In this document: positions 1-10,082 of the stretch, piece by piece
Position numbering within the stretch: the first letter of the stretch is position 1
How the letters are laid out: each line of letters begins with the position of its first letter
Assembly: GCA_015231825.1 (NCBI GenBank)
Contig: JADGAV010000045.1
Location: 1 to 41,699, forward strand
Direction of reading: 5' to 3'
From: SAR324 cluster bacterium
GTDB lineage: Bacteria > SAR324 > NAC60-12
DNA length: 41,699 bases
Position numbers and translations under genes: made by a program
The notes under the pieces: generated by a model
Told to the model about the DNA's origin: nothing
Databases searched by the model: none
The model's input: only the letters and a program-made list of their open reading frames with translations

Positions 1-1625
1 AAGATGGAATATTATGGTTAACTCGCATAATTGTCCTTCCGCGCTCAATAAGCGCATATTAATGATAAATCCTTCAATAGTGAGGATTGGGGATCCAATT
101 GACCCGCACCGCTAACGCAAATCCGTAGAGCTCAGCAAAAACGAAGTCAATCTGTCATTAAAATATTATTTTAATTATATAGAGAATACGATTATCCACT
201 CACGCCACGTGAATTGATACCGACTGCCAATTTTTGAGATCACGCCAAAATTTGAAACAATATAACGATCATATTTTACTTTGGACCAATTTCTACTCAG
301 CTCAATGCCTGTTTCCTGCAATCAGGATTTTGATCACAGTCAGCGATCCTTCCATCACGATTTTTATCCTTTATCCCTTCTAAAACAAACAAAGTTGAAC
401 CGCAAATCAAGAGATGTCTTCTCGTGTTTTGACCACAATCCAGGGTCTTTAAAAGACGGGTTCCCGGGCATCTTCCGCAATTCAAGCGGGAGAAGATGAT
501 TTTTTAAATACTTCAGGCAATTGAGCTTGAACGAAGTAAACTTATGCAAAGTGTCACATCGTTGGCCGCTTCATTAAAAATCAGTGAAAGATTCACGTTG
601 ATTCATCTGCGAAAGCGACAGCTTGTGGATTGCCTGCAGCCACCCTGAAACTTCTCACCATGACAGCCCCGGGACCGCCAAACCTATACGAGCTTGTTTT
701 GGGCAATCACTGGATTACCTGAAACAGAAAACAGCCGTTGGGCCTTTTCCAATGGAAGATCCAGAAAAACTGATCGGTTTACTGCCCGGTTTAAACATTT
801 CGATCTGCATCATTTGAATGATCAAGATCTCCATCTCTAATCAAACGCAATAGCGAAGATTTTCTTCAATTTAAACTATCTCATGAGTGCCAAAACTCGA
901 ATAAATTTTAATTTTTACTCACTCAATCGTCTTTCTGCACGGCGATCATCGCTGTCAGAACTTAAAATAGTCTGATCACCACTTTGCTTTCCTGATTCAG
1001 GACTCAACTTGCAATGGAAAAAATTTAATTCACCTCAAACGCAAAAATTGACCCGGACCCGCAAAATTGAATCTGCTGAAAATGTGCTTCTCATCACATC
1101 ATTTCAGCGCTTGCCAGCAATCCTGATCCAATGAGATTCAACCCTTTTCACAAAATCGTATTGTCATTGTCTGAAGCGCATGAAATCATGCACTTTCGTC
1201 ATTAGTCACGCCAATCAGACGGGTTCATCGACGAAGCAGAAATCGCGGCAACGGATTCATCGGACCTTTCGAATTTTATCTTGGTTCGGACCGTCCCAGC
1301 CTCCTGATCAAGCGACACGAGATTCTCCTGGAAGCAGCCTTTTCGCCGCTTCCAGGAAAGCATCCCCATTGAAAAATCGGCTTCACCTGTGACCGGCGTT
1401 TTATTGTAAAACATCACAGACACAAGAATTTTCTTACTCGCTTTTTTTTCCTAATTTAACTACACTTTTCCGTCATTTTTAGTTTTTTTAAGTTCTATTC
1501 AAAAATGCATTCCGATAGAGCAACATTCACAGTGGCGTTGCTTTTTTTATCGGACAAATTCATTTTTTCTTTAACACTTTTTTTTGAAGCGTCTGCCTGC
1601 AATGTGAATCAAACAATTCAGCAAA
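1..1625. other. Long stretch without a supportable gene
   Basis: No reading frame here exceeds about 75 codons, and none has a convincing ribosome binding site or recognisable family. The DNA is AT-rich. Two AATTGACCCG motifs lie at 97-106 and 1046-1055. A minus-strand frame at 297-485 ends in a short EF-hand-like segment (DKNRDGRIADCD), possibly a decayed fragment. A terminator-like hairpin lies at 1513-1553. The region could hold degraded genes or an unrecognised RNA, but nothing shows this. Confidence 0.6.
1519..1548 (+). terminator. Terminator-like hairpin with T-run
   Basis: AGCAAC (1519-1524) pairs with GTTGCT (1537-1542) across a 12-nt loop and runs straight into seven T residues. Flanking CCGATA and TATCGG can extend the pairing across the T-run. 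The shape is that of a weak rho-independent terminator for plus-strand transcription, yet no gene is visible upstream. It may end an unrecognised transcript or be fortuitous. Confidence 0.35.
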
Positions 1626-2423
1626 GTGGCAAAGCGCCGCAAGAAGGACTATGACATGTGGTTAAGGAAGGAAAAAATTATCTTTGAAGCAGAATCCTCA
1701 GGGATGCGAATTCAAGTGATCGACAAGATGGAGAGACGAGAGATGAGATTTGGCAATAACGTGGTTCAGAGCGCTATCTCGAAAGCCTGCCCAGATTTTC
1801 TGCTGCTGTCCTATACCCGTCACATGATGCTCGGTTTTGTTCTGAATCCCGATGCTGAACGAATTCTTCACATAGGGCTGGGAGCCGGCAATATCCCACG
1901 TTTCATCCACAAACATTTTCCAGACTCTGTTCAAAAAGTAATTGAGCCAAGTCCTGAAGTGATTGAAGCAGCCCACCAGTATTTCAATTTACCGAGAGAC
2001 GAGCGAATCAGTTTTCTCATTGGAGATGGTTTCGCAAAGATGTCCCGATGCGAGGAGAACTATGACTTGATTTTTTCTGATGCCTTTGGGGCAGAAGGGA
2101 CCCCGGATCACCTGAACACATCAGAGTTTTTTTCTCTGCTGCAAAGCAGTCTCAATCCGGGAGGATGGGTTGTCGGCAATGTTTGGACGTCAAACATGCC
2201 TCTGGAGGAACAAATTGAAAAATGGCAGGATGCTTTTGAGGTGGTTCTGCAGGCACCCGTGCCGATCATGGGCAACGTCGTCCTCTTTGGAGGAAATTCA
2301 AGCAGTCCTCTGAAGAAGCACACCCTGCATCAAACAGCAAGGGTGCTTCAAAAAAGAGTCCCGCTCAAGTTTGCGGATTTTCTGGAATATCTGGAACCTA
2401 TTCAGGACTCTCAGATTGTATAG
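1626..2423 (+). CDS. Spermidine-synthase-like SAM-fold protein
   Basis: This 265-residue cytosolic protein has the Rossmann core of the polyamine aminopropyltransferase family. Strand one is HIGLGAGNIPRF at about residues 79-90, followed by the acidic ligand-binding strand KVIEPSPEVIEAA near residue 100. FSDAFGAEGTPDHL near residue 150 matches the D-A-F...P-x-L motif of spermidine-synthase-like proteins. The start used is GTG at 1626; an ATG eleven codons in is an alternative. Spermidine synthases are usually near 280 residues, so the length fits. Many relatives with this architecture are not proven aminopropyltransferases, and no polyamine partner gene lies nearby. Its last 26 bases overlap the 3' end of the convergent malic enzyme gene. 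Confidence 0.75.
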   Translation: MAKRRKKDYDMWLRKEKIIFEAESSGMRIQVIDKMERREMRFGNNVVQSAISKACPDFLLLSYTRHMMLGFVLNPDAERILHIGLGAGNIPRFIHKHFPDSVQKVIEPSPEVIEAAHQYFNLPRDERISFLIGDGFAKMSRCEENYDLIFSDAFGAEGTPDHLNTSEFFSLLQSSLNPGGWVVGNVWTSNMPLEEQIEKWQDAFEVVLQAPVPIMGNVVLFGGNSSSPLKKHTLHQTARVLQKRVPLKFADFLEYLEPIQDSQIV

Positions 2424-3843
2424 ACTTAGCACGACGGGCCACTCCGCTGTCGATAGCTGCCTGTTTGACCGCCTTTGCTACGTTTGACACCACCGTCGTG
2501 TCAAACACACTGGGAATGATATAGTCGCGCTGCAGGAGATCCGGCTGTATTGTGTCTGCAATCGCATTGGCCGCAGCGATCTTCATTTTTTCATTGATCG
2601 TACTGGCCATACAATCCAAAGCCCCACGAAAGATTCCCGGGAAACAGAGCACATTGTTGATTTGATTGGGATAGTCACTCCGTCCCGTTGCCATCACTGC
2701 AACATGGGGTCCGGCGATTTCCGGCATAATTTCAGGGACCGGGTTGGCCATTGCAAAAACACAGGGATCCGTATTCATTTTTTTCAAATCATCAACTGTG
2801 AGAACACCAGGGGCCGACACACCAACAAACACATCCGCTCCAGCAATCACATCACTGAGCATGCCTTTTTCATGTGCCGCATTGGTATAGTCCGCAAACC
2901 ATTGTTTGGCCTCATTCAAACCATCACGTCCCGAATAAATCGCACCCTTCCGGTCGCATCCTATAATATTTTGTACCCCCAGTTCCATGAACATTTTGGC
3001 ACATGCGGTCCCTGCAGCCCCTGCTCCCATAATCACAATCTTCAGATCTTCCGCCTTTTTGTTGATCAGTTTGAGCGCATTGATCAGGGCAGCCGTGCTG
3101 ACCACGGCCGTTCCATGCTGATCATCATGGAAAACAGGAATATTCAGTTCATTTTTTAACCGGTTTTCAATTTCAAAACATCGGGGCGCAGAAATATCTT
3201 CCAGGTTGATTCCTCCAAAAACCGGCGCAATGGCCTTGACGGTGTTGATGATCTCCTCAACATTCTTGGTTGCTAAACAGATGGGGAAGGCATCGACCTC
3301 GGCAAATGATTTAAACAGCATTGCTTTTCCCTCCATGACGGGCATGGCCGCCTCAGGGCCAATATCACCGAGGCCTAGTACGGCCGTCCCATCGGTGACC
3401 ACCGCAACCATATTGCGTTTGATGGTCAAATTGTAGACGTCTTCCGGATTGTCGTGGATTGCCATGCAGACCCGAGCCACTCCGGGAGTGTAGGCCATTG
3501 AAAGGTCATCCCTCGTTTTTAAAGGAACGCGGTTCTTGATTTCAATTTTTCCTCCCAAATGAATCAAAAAGGTCCGATCGGAATAATTGATCATTTCCAA
3601 ATGGGGCAAGGCGCTGACTTCATCAATAATTTTCTGCGTGTGTTCCGGGCTGGGAGTTGTGATGGAAATATCGCGAATGCTCCCCTCCTTCAAGGGACGC
3701 GAGAGATCAATCGCCCCGATATTGCCGCCCAGTTCCGCAACCTTCTGGGTCACTGCAGCGAGGACACCGATCTGATTTTCAAGTTTCAAACGTAAAATGA
3801 AATTGGTCCCGAGCACCTGATCAGGGTTGTTCAGTTTAGTCAT
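2398..3843 (-). CDS. ACT-domain NAD(P)-dependent malic enzyme
   Basis: Predicted to decarboxylate malate oxidatively to pyruvate, feeding NAD(P)H and pyruvate pools in the cytosol. An N-terminal ACT domain (about residues 12-90) is followed by the malic N domain with SMAYTPGVARVC, VVTDGTAVLGLGDIGP and the acidic metal-site region HDDQHGTAVV. A Rossmann NAD(P) domain follows with MGAGAAGTACA. The total of 481 residues equals a short bacterial malic enzyme of roughly 400 residues plus ACT. The ACT domain suggests allosteric control by a small ligand, not identifiable here. A frame-extending ATG lies at 3864, but AGGAGG sits six bases before the ATG at 3843, so 3843 is chosen. The ClC gene lies just upstream on the same strand. 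Confidence 0.93.
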   Translation of the reverse strand: MTKLNNPDQVLGTNFILRLKLENQIGVLAAVTQKVAELGGNIGAIDLSRPLKEGSIRDISITTPSPEHTQKIIDEVSALPHLEMINYSDRTFLIHLGGKIEIKNRVPLKTRDDLSMAYTPGVARVCMAIHDNPEDVYNLTIKRNMVAVVTDGTAVLGLGDIGPEAAMPVMEGKAMLFKSFAEVDAFPICLATKNVEEIINTVKAIAPVFGGINLEDISAPRCFEIENRLKNELNIPVFHDDQHGTAVVSTAALINALKLINKKAEDLKIVIMGAGAAGTACAKMFMELGVQNIIGCDRKGAIYSGRDGLNEAKQWFADYTNAAHEKGMLSDVIAGADVFVGVSAPGVLTVDDLKKMNTDPCVFAMANPVPEIMPEIAGPHVAVMATGRSDYPNQINNVLCFPGIFRGALDCMASTINEKMKIAAANAIADTIQPDLLQRDYIIPSVFDTTVVSNVAKAVKQAAIDSGVARRAKSIQSESPE

Positions 3844-3856
3844 TTTCTCCTCCTGT
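3844..3856 (-). promoter_or_regulatory. Shine-Dalgarno fixing the malic enzyme start
   Basis: On the minus strand AGGAGGAGAAA directly precedes the ATG at 3843. It overlaps the seven codons that an upstream ATG at 3864 would add, arguing for initiation at 3843. Confidence 0.8.
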
Positions 3857-3928
3857 TGGCACATTTAGAATTATTTTTTGACAGTATAAACAGCAAAATG
3901 GAGAAAATGGAAGCGATATGTTTTCCGT

Positions 3929-6259
3929 CTAGCTCACCAGACATTGTTCGGCCTCATTCAATTCGTGATCTACACCAAAAATTTCCACGCGATCTCCCGC
4001 CTGGAGAACGGTACTGCCTTGAGGCATGATCACTTCCTTGTCTCTCTGGATTCCGGTCAGGATGCATTCGGAGGGAAGGGAAAGCTCACGGATCATTTTT
4101 CCAATGATCTTTGCACCGGGAGGAATCAGCACTTCACGGTGCCTGACTCTCCGCTGAAGATCAGCATTTTTACCTGTGCTTTTCTGCTCAGCTCTGCCCG
4201 TCAGATATTCACGAACCAAAGGGGCACGAATCTGTTTGCAGAAAACCATCACCTTGTCTCCTGCCTGAAGCAAGGTGTATCCGTTGACCACACGGAGTTT
4301 ACGCCCCCGACGGACAGAGACAATCAGGGACTGACTCGGCAAATCGATTTCTCGGACACGCTTCCCCGCAACATGGGAATTGGCAGAAATCTCCACTTCA
4401 ACCAGGCTGGCGCCATCCAGCTTGTCCAATCGGACCAACTCGCTTTGATGCTGTTTCTGAGCTTTTTTGAGAATGGCTTTGTTGTAGGCTCGAATAATGT
4501 CTATCCGACGCACCAGGCCGACCAGTTTCCTGTTTTTGGGGCTCTCGACGACCGGTAAACGGCCGATATCATGATCTCCCAATCGGCGAAGTGCCATCCA
4601 CATCGGTTCATAGGGATAGGCCAACTGCAAAGATTCTGTCGTCGCAATATCAGCAACGGTACGGTCTTCAACAAGACCTGCGTTTAGAGATCGTTCCAAG
4701 TCTTTTATTGTGACGATACCTGCCAATTCTCCTGCATCGTTGATGACAGGAAAGCCGTGGTGGTGCGTATGCGCAAACTCCTCCATCAATTGTTTCAGAG
4801 GCATAGAAAGGGCAATTGTATCGATATCTTTACTCATGACCTCCTCAACGGTAATGCCCTGCATCACATCAATATCTTCTGCCCCTGCTTCCAGATGAAC
4901 CCCGCGCCGGCTCAATTTGAGGGTATAGATGGACTCTTCGCTGATCATCCGTGCAATCAATGTACTGACCACAGTTGCCAGCATCAACGGTAGAATAATG
5001 TGGTAATCCCCTGTCATCTCAAACAAAATCAGAATGGCCGTGATGGGAGCATGTGCGGCTCCACTGAAAAATGCAGCCATTCCCACCAGGGCATACGCTC
5101 CCGAAGGGGCGGTACTGCCGGGAAAGATAATGTTTACCACTTGTCCAAAGCTGGCACCGAGCATCGCGCCCATAAAAAGCGACGGAGCAAAAATGCCTCC
5201 AGACCCTCCCGAACCCAATGTGATCATCGTGGCCAGCATTTTTAAAAACAGCAGCGAAGCAACGAGATACAGCGCGGATTCCCCAAAAATCGCTTCATTG
5301 ACACTCTCATGCCCCACCCCGAAAACACGGGGGAATCCATCCACTTTGAACGTGAGAATTCCGAGAATCCCTAAGACGAGTCCGCCAGCCATGGGTTTGA
5401 GATATTCAGGAATCGGGACTTTGTCCCACAGGTCTTCCATGTAATACAGCAACCGGCTGAAAGAGACCGACGCCACCGCTGCCAGCACACCGAGGACCGT
5501 ATACAGCAATAATTCCCATGGGGTGACAAGAGAAAAAATAGGAACTGCAAAAGTCCGCCAGTTTCCTTCAAACGCATGGGCAATCACGTCAGCGGAAACG
5601 GCCGAAATGACCACAGCCCCGAAGTAGTGGCTGCTCAAACGACTCAATACCACCTCCAGGGCGAAAATTGAACCGGCTATGGGAGCATTGAATGTTGCTG
5701 AAATTCCTCCGGCAGCGCCACAGGCAACAAGAGTCCGGACGTGGTCATCCGAAAGTTTGAGCCATTGACCAATAGTGGAACCCAAAGCCGAGCCAATCTG
5801 AGCAATCGGACCCTCGCGCCCGACTGAACCTCCTGTACCAATGCACAGAGAAGACGCCAGCACTTTGATCACTGCAACCTGAGGACGAATCCTGCCTCCC
5901 CGCAGGGCCACCGCTTCCATCACCTCCGGCACACCGTGTCCTTTGGCTTCCTGGGCAAAGCGATAGACCAGTGGTCCTGCAATTGCACCCCCGATGGCAG
6001 GAATAATCATCAGGTGCAGGGGAGATACACTTTCAAGAAAGCCGCCGATTCCATCGTAGGTCAGGAACTGAACCGCATCAATCAGTTTCTGGAGCAGAAC
6101 CGCGCCAAAACCGGCTCCGACTCCAACCAACATGGCTACCAGTAAAAATGCTCCTGACTCGGGAGTATTGGAATTGTGGTACCAATGGAGCAGTTTGCGC
6201 CGCCACATGGAAATGGATAAACTGATTTTTACGCGGCTGGACAAATGAAAGAGAGACAA
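3929..6259 (-). CDS. ClC-family chloride channel/transporter with CBS and TrkA-C domains
   Basis: Inner-membrane anion channel or exchanger. The ClC core spans about residues 35-450 with GHGVPEV (residues 107-113), GREGP (147-151, the gating glutamate) and GGIFAPSLF. Two CBS domains follow (VEEVMSKDIDTI..., TVADIATTESLQ...). Two TrkA-C/RCK-C-like modules complete the protein, each ending in LQAGDKVMVF or LQAGDRVEIF. At 776 residues it is much longer than core-only ClC proteins because of this regulatory tail. The position matching the internal proton glutamate (E203 of E. coli ClC) is valine in FALEVVL, as in channel-type members. The start is a TTG at 6259 with a loose AGGA upstream; ATG at 6208 is the main alternative. 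Malic enzyme follows on the same strand. Confidence 0.9.
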   Translation of the reverse strand: MSLFHLSSRVKISLSISMWRRKLLHWYHNSNTPESGAFLLVAMLVGVGAGFGAVLLQKLIDAVQFLTYDGIGGFLESVSPLHLMIIPAIGGAIAGPLVYRFAQEAKGHGVPEVMEAVALRGGRIRPQVAVIKVLASSLCIGTGGSVGREGPIAQIGSALGSTIGQWLKLSDDHVRTLVACGAAGGISATFNAPIAGSIFALEVVLSRLSSHYFGAVVISAVSADVIAHAFEGNWRTFAVPIFSLVTPWELLLYTVLGVLAAVASVSFSRLLYYMEDLWDKVPIPEYLKPMAGGLVLGILGILTFKVDGFPRVFGVGHESVNEAIFGESALYLVASLLFLKMLATMITLGSGGSGGIFAPSLFMGAMLGASFGQVVNIIFPGSTAPSGAYALVGMAAFFSGAAHAPITAILILFEMTGDYHIILPLMLATVVSTLIARMISEESIYTLKLSRRGVHLEAGAEDIDVMQGITVEEVMSKDIDTIALSMPLKQLMEEFAHTHHHGFPVINDAGELAGIVTIKDLERSLNAGLVEDRTVADIATTESLQLAYPYEPMWMALRRLGDHDIGRLPVVESPKNRKLVGLVRRIDIIRAYNKAILKKAQKQHQSELVRLDKLDGASLVEVEISANSHVAGKRVREIDLPSQSLIVSVRRGRKLRVVNGYTLLQAGDKVMVFCKQIRAPLVREYLTGRAEQKSTGKNADLQRRVRHREVLIPPGAKIIGKMIRELSLPSECILTGIQRDKEVIMPQGSTVLQAGDRVEIFGVDHELNEAEQCLVS

Positions 6260-6502
6260 GAGAAGATTTTTCCTGAGAGGGTCAGAGTTGGATATGCCGG
6301 AAAATTCTTGAATAAGATCCCTTAAAGCCTACGACTTCTTCACAATCGAATCAAGGCGAAAGGAGCATTTTCTTCCTGCTGAGGAAAGATAGCAGAATTT
6401 TTTCAATCCCTCTTCTGCATATAGCCATTTTAAAATGAATCAGCTATAGTGTTTTCGAGTTCCACATTGCCGTGCTGCTTCGGCATCTGATCAGAAATTT
6501 AT

Positions 6503-8536
6503 ATGCAAAATTCCGCAATAAAAGTGGGGGGCGCCGCCCTCAATCAGACTCCTTTGGATTGGACCGGAAATCGTGATCGCATCCTTCAGGCGATCTCAGA
6601 GGCACAGCACCAGAAGGTCGCCGTACTCTGCCTTCCCGAACTGTGTATTTCAGGCTATGGCTGCGAAGATGCTTTTCATTCAGAAGGAGTGAGTGAAATG
6701 GCATTCAAAATGCTGCAGGAAATCATTCCCCACACCACGGACATTGCAGTCGCCCTGGGATTGCCGGTTTGTGCGAATCAGGTTGTCTACAACACCATCG
6801 CCTGGGTGGTCAGCAAAGAACTGCATGGTTTGGTGGCAAAACAGTTTTTACCGGGTCAGGATTTGTATTATGAAACCCGCTGGTTCAAACCGTGGCCCCA
6901 TGGGATCGTACAAACTTTTAAATATGGCGGACTGACCCTTCCGCTCGGAGATTTAATTTTTGATCTGGATGGGATTCGGGTTGGATTTGAAATTTGTGAA
7001 GATGCCTGGGTCGCCAATCGTCCGGCAACTCAGTTGGCAGCTCAAGGAGTTGATCTCATTCTCAACGCGAGTGCCAGTCATTTTGCGCTGGGGCAGTTTG
7101 CAATCCGACGGAAAATTGTGGAAGAAGGCGCACGGGCAACCAATACTGCTTATGTCTACAGCAATTTACTGGGTTGCGAGGCCGGCAGAATCATTTATGA
7201 CGGCACCGTTCTGATTGCTTCGGGAAACCAGGGAATTCTCGCAGAAGGCCCTCGATTTTCATTCCAGGATTTTACTTTAACCTCAGCCTCACTGGATTTG
7301 GGGCTGAATCGCCTGCAGCGCCGTAAGAATATCAACTACCAGCCGACTTATAACGACCATCGTAACCATGTTTTCTGTAAATTCCCATGGCATAAATTCA
7401 CAGTTCACTCTGCGATTTCGGTCAGCGCTGAAGAGCCCATGAATTCACAAAGCCAGGCTCCATTTGAAGAATTCAGCCGAGCAGTTGCTCTGGGCTTATG
7501 GGACTATCTCAGAAAAAGCCGCAGTCAGGGATTTGTGGTTTCCATCAGCGGAGGGGCTGATTCGGCAACCGTGGCGGTGCTGATCTATTTGATGGCCAAT
7601 TTGGCTTTGAAGGAACTGGGATGGGAGGGCTTCAGGAAAAAACAGGCACATCTTTCCTGGTTGCCGAATCAAGGGCAATGGGAAATTGCTCAGGTGATGC
7701 CCCACCTTCTGCTGGCGGTATATCAGGCCAGTGAACATTCGTCAGAAACGACTCACAGTGCTGCCGAAGAGCTGTGTGAATCCATCCATGCCCGTTTTTT
7801 TGAATTCAATATTTCCGGAGTAGTGGGAGAGTATACGACCTGGCTTGAACAAATGCTGAATCGTCCACTGAATTGGGAACAGGACGATCTTGCCTTGCAG
7901 AATATTCAGGCTCGCGTTCGGGGACCTAGCGTCTGGATGCTGGCCAACACCTATGGTGCGCTGCTGCTTTCTACCAGCAATCGCAGTGAAGCCGCGGTGG
8001 GATATGCCACCATGGACGGAGACACCTGCGGGGGTTTGAGTCCAATCGCCGGGATTGACAAGGCGTTCATTTTACGCTGGCTGAAATGGGTTGAAAACAA
8101 AGGTGCGGTTTCAATCGGACCACTGCCGGTTTTGAAACGGATTACAGATCAAAAACCAACTGCCGAACTGCGTCCGCAAAATTCCAAACAATCGGACGAA
8201 GATGACCTGATGCCCTACCTTGTTTTGGATGCGATAGAGCGTCTGGCGATCCGGGATCGCAAGATGCCGTTGCAGGTTTGGCAGGATCTGCAGCATCAAT
8301 TTAAAACAACAGAAAAATACAATCCGGCCAGTTTGGCATTATTTGTGGAACGCTTTTTTCAACTCTGGAGTCGAAATCAATGGAAGCGGGAACGATATGC
8401 CCCATCCTTCCACCTGGATGATGAAAATCTCGACCCAAAAACCTGGTGCCGTTTCCCTATTCTTTCAGGCGGCTTTGCCGAGGAGCTCAGAGTTCTCCGC
8501 GAAGCAGTCCAGGAAAAAACGGAAAAAGATCAATAA
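6503..8536 (+). CDS. nadE: Glutamine-dependent NAD+ synthetase
   Basis: Final step of NAD biosynthesis: ATP-dependent amidation of nicotinic acid adenine dinucleotide using glutamine. The N-terminal half is a nitrilase-fold glutaminase with the expected triad: Glu46 in CLPEL, Lys113 in VAKQFLP and Cys165 in FEICEDAW. The C-terminal half is the ATP-pyrophosphatase synthetase with the P-loop SGGADS near residue 350 and the downstream segment LLLSTSNRSEAAVGY. The 677 residues agree with the two-domain form. The ATG start has only a weak ribosome binding site. The stop is 38 bases before motA on the same strand, so co-transcription is possible but has no obvious functional link. Confidence 0.95.
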   Translation: MQNSAIKVGGAALNQTPLDWTGNRDRILQAISEAQHQKVAVLCLPELCISGYGCEDAFHSEGVSEMAFKMLQEIIPHTTDIAVALGLPVCANQVVYNTIAWVVSKELHGLVAKQFLPGQDLYYETRWFKPWPHGIVQTFKYGGLTLPLGDLIFDLDGIRVGFEICEDAWVANRPATQLAAQGVDLILNASASHFALGQFAIRRKIVEEGARATNTAYVYSNLLGCEAGRIIYDGTVLIASGNQGILAEGPRFSFQDFTLTSASLDLGLNRLQRRKNINYQPTYNDHRNHVFCKFPWHKFTVHSAISVSAEEPMNSQSQAPFEEFSRAVALGLWDYLRKSRSQGFVVSISGGADSATVAVLIYLMANLALKELGWEGFRKKQAHLSWLPNQGQWEIAQVMPHLLLAVYQASEHSSETTHSAAEELCESIHARFFEFNISGVVGEYTTWLEQMLNRPLNWEQDDLALQNIQARVRGPSVWMLANTYGALLLSTSNRSEAAVGYATMDGDTCGGLSPIAGIDKAFILRWLKWVENKGAVSIGPLPVLKRITDQKPTAELRPQNSKQSDEDDLMPYLVLDAIERLAIRDRKMPLQVWQDLQHQFKTTEKYNPASLALFVERFFQLWSRNQWKRERYAPSFHLDDENLDPKTWCRFPILSGGFAEELRVLREAVQEKTEKDQ

Positions 8537-8573
8537 AGCCTTTATTCAGTACTCAAAATATTAGGAGAAAGTT

Positions 8574-9389
8574 GTGGATCTAGCTACCGTAATCGGAATG
8601 TGTCTGGCCTATTTTTTCATGATTGTCGCCATCGGCTTTGACTTCAGTACCTTTACCCCTCAGCTATATGCATTTGCCTGGTTTATTGACATTCCTTCCC
8701 TCCTGACGGTGCTGGGAGGTACAATCGCGTCCACGATGGCAAGTTATCCGATGGACATGTTCAAAACGGTCGGCAAATCACTGAAATCGGTTTACTCCCA
8801 ACAAAATATTCCTTTGGTCGAAACCCTGACATTAATCGTCGATGTTTCAAAAATCGCCCGAAAGAATATTCTGGCCATTGAAGATGCCCTGCCCAGCATT
8901 GAAAATCTTTACCTTCGCGGCGGACTCCGCCTGGTTGTGGATCGCGTGGATCGGAATCTGATTGTGGAAATGCTCTCACACGAGTTGAAATATGCCGATG
9001 AAGGGCGAGCCGGGGAAACCAGCGTGGTTTCAACGATGGGCTCCCTGTGTCCCGCCTGGGGGATGTTGGGAACCCTGATCGGACTGGTGATTCTGCTGCA
9101 GAACCTGGATGATCCCTCCAAAATCGGACCCGCCATGGCAATCGCATTGATTACGACCTTGTATGGATCAATTTTTGCGAATACGATTTTTATCCCGACT
9201 GCCAACAAAATGTCAGTGACCAACGCGGATCAAAAATTGCTGATGGAAATGATCCGGGATGGTGTCCTCTACATCGAACAGGGAGAACGTCCTGACTTTA
9301 TCGAGCAGGATCTCGTCAATTATCTGCATTCTGATCAGAAAGCGATGTACGAGCAGTTGAAATTCGATAACGAGAAGAAAGAGGACTAG
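8574..9389 (+). CDS. motA: Flagellar motor stator protein MotA/PomA
   Basis: Inner-membrane stator subunit that, with MotB, couples ion flow to flagellar rotation. The 271 residues show the MotA pattern: two N-terminal membrane helices, with LLTVLGGTIAST opening the second; a cytoplasmic domain with conserved charged residues (HELKYADEGRAGE); and two C-terminal helices (MLGTLIGLVILLQNL and AIALITTLYGSIFAN). The start is GTG at 8574, set by TAGGAGA seven bases upstream. It precedes motB by one base, a tight translational unit. The sequence resembles sodium-type PomA as much as MotA; ion choice cannot be read with certainty. Confidence 0.95.
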   Translation: MDLATVIGMCLAYFFMIVAIGFDFSTFTPQLYAFAWFIDIPSLLTVLGGTIASTMASYPMDMFKTVGKSLKSVYSQQNIPLVETLTLIVDVSKIARKNILAIEDALPSIENLYLRGGLRLVVDRVDRNLIVEMLSHELKYADEGRAGETSVVSTMGSLCPAWGMLGTLIGLVILLQNLDDPSKIGPAMAIALITTLYGSIFANTIFIPTANKMSVTNADQKLLMEMIRDGVLYIEQGERPDFIEQDLVNYLHSDQKAMYEQLKFDNEKKED

Positions 9390-9390
9390 T

Positions 9391-10050
9391 ATGGGACAAA
9401 TGATCGATGAGGAGGATTGCGAAGTCTGTGTGGAATTCACTCAAGGGTGGATTTTCACATACGGCGATCTCGTCACGCTGCTGCTCTGCTTCTTTATTTT
9501 GCTATTTTCAATGTGCAAACTGGATGTTGAAAAAATCAAGGAAGTTTCGCAGAGTTTCCAAACAAAACCTCCGGGCAGTCCTTTTGTTTTCAGCGGCAAA
9601 CAGTCTGTGATGGAACAGGTGGCCCGCGAGTTTGAAGAACTCGACATGCCCGACGACGTGACGGTCAACGTCGATGGTGAAGGAATTGAAATTTCCTTCA
9701 AGGAAACGGTTCTTTTCGGAATCGGTTCTGCAGAACTGAGCCAGGAGGCGAAGGATGCTTTGTTGAAGGCAGTCTCGATTCTTTCCGGGGTGCAGAATAC
9801 TGTTTTGGTGGAAGGGCACACGGATAGCGAGTCTGACGACAATTCGGACTATGCATCAAACTGGGAATTTTCGGCCGCACGAGCCAGTGCCGTTGCGACT
9901 TTTTTGGAAGAATCCGGAATTGACGGAAAACGGCTTCAAGTTTCAGGTTATGCGGGGCTGCGTCCTCGCTTTTATAACGATACGTCTTACAAACGGAGCT
10001 TGAACCGAAGAGTGGATATTCTCCTGCTTCCCGAAGATTTAACACGATAA
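9391..10050 (+). CDS. motB: MotB-type stator protein, first copy
   Basis: Stator partner of MotA, anchored by one N-terminal helix and binding peptidoglycan through an OmpA-like domain. Asp26 in WIFTYGDLVTLLLCFFILL is the predicted ion-carrying residue. The OmpA-like domain is at about residues 105-215, with LVEGHTD and NRRVDILL. A cysteine pair (C10, C13) precedes the helix, as in PomB-like proteins. GAGGACTAGT precedes the ATG; the start follows the motA stop by one base. A second, related motB follows 32 bases downstream. Confidence 0.93.
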   Translation: MGQMIDEEDCEVCVEFTQGWIFTYGDLVTLLLCFFILLFSMCKLDVEKIKEVSQSFQTKPPGSPFVFSGKQSVMEQVAREFEELDMPDDVTVNVDGEGIEISFKETVLFGIGSAELSQEAKDALLKAVSILSGVQNTVLVEGHTDSESDDNSDYASNWEFSAARASAVATFLEESGIDGKRLQVSGYAGLRPRFYNDTSYKRSLNRRVDILLLPEDLTR

Positions 10051-10082
10051 GCGAGATCAATTGATTCAGGAAGGGACCACTG

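Noticed and set aside
2662..3159. 165-codon plus-strand frame
   Set aside because: It is antisense to the malic enzyme gene, whose motifs are complete, and its product has no recognisable domain.
3944..4558. 204-codon plus-strand frame
   Set aside because: Antisense to the regulatory tail of the ClC gene; no domain and no start signal.
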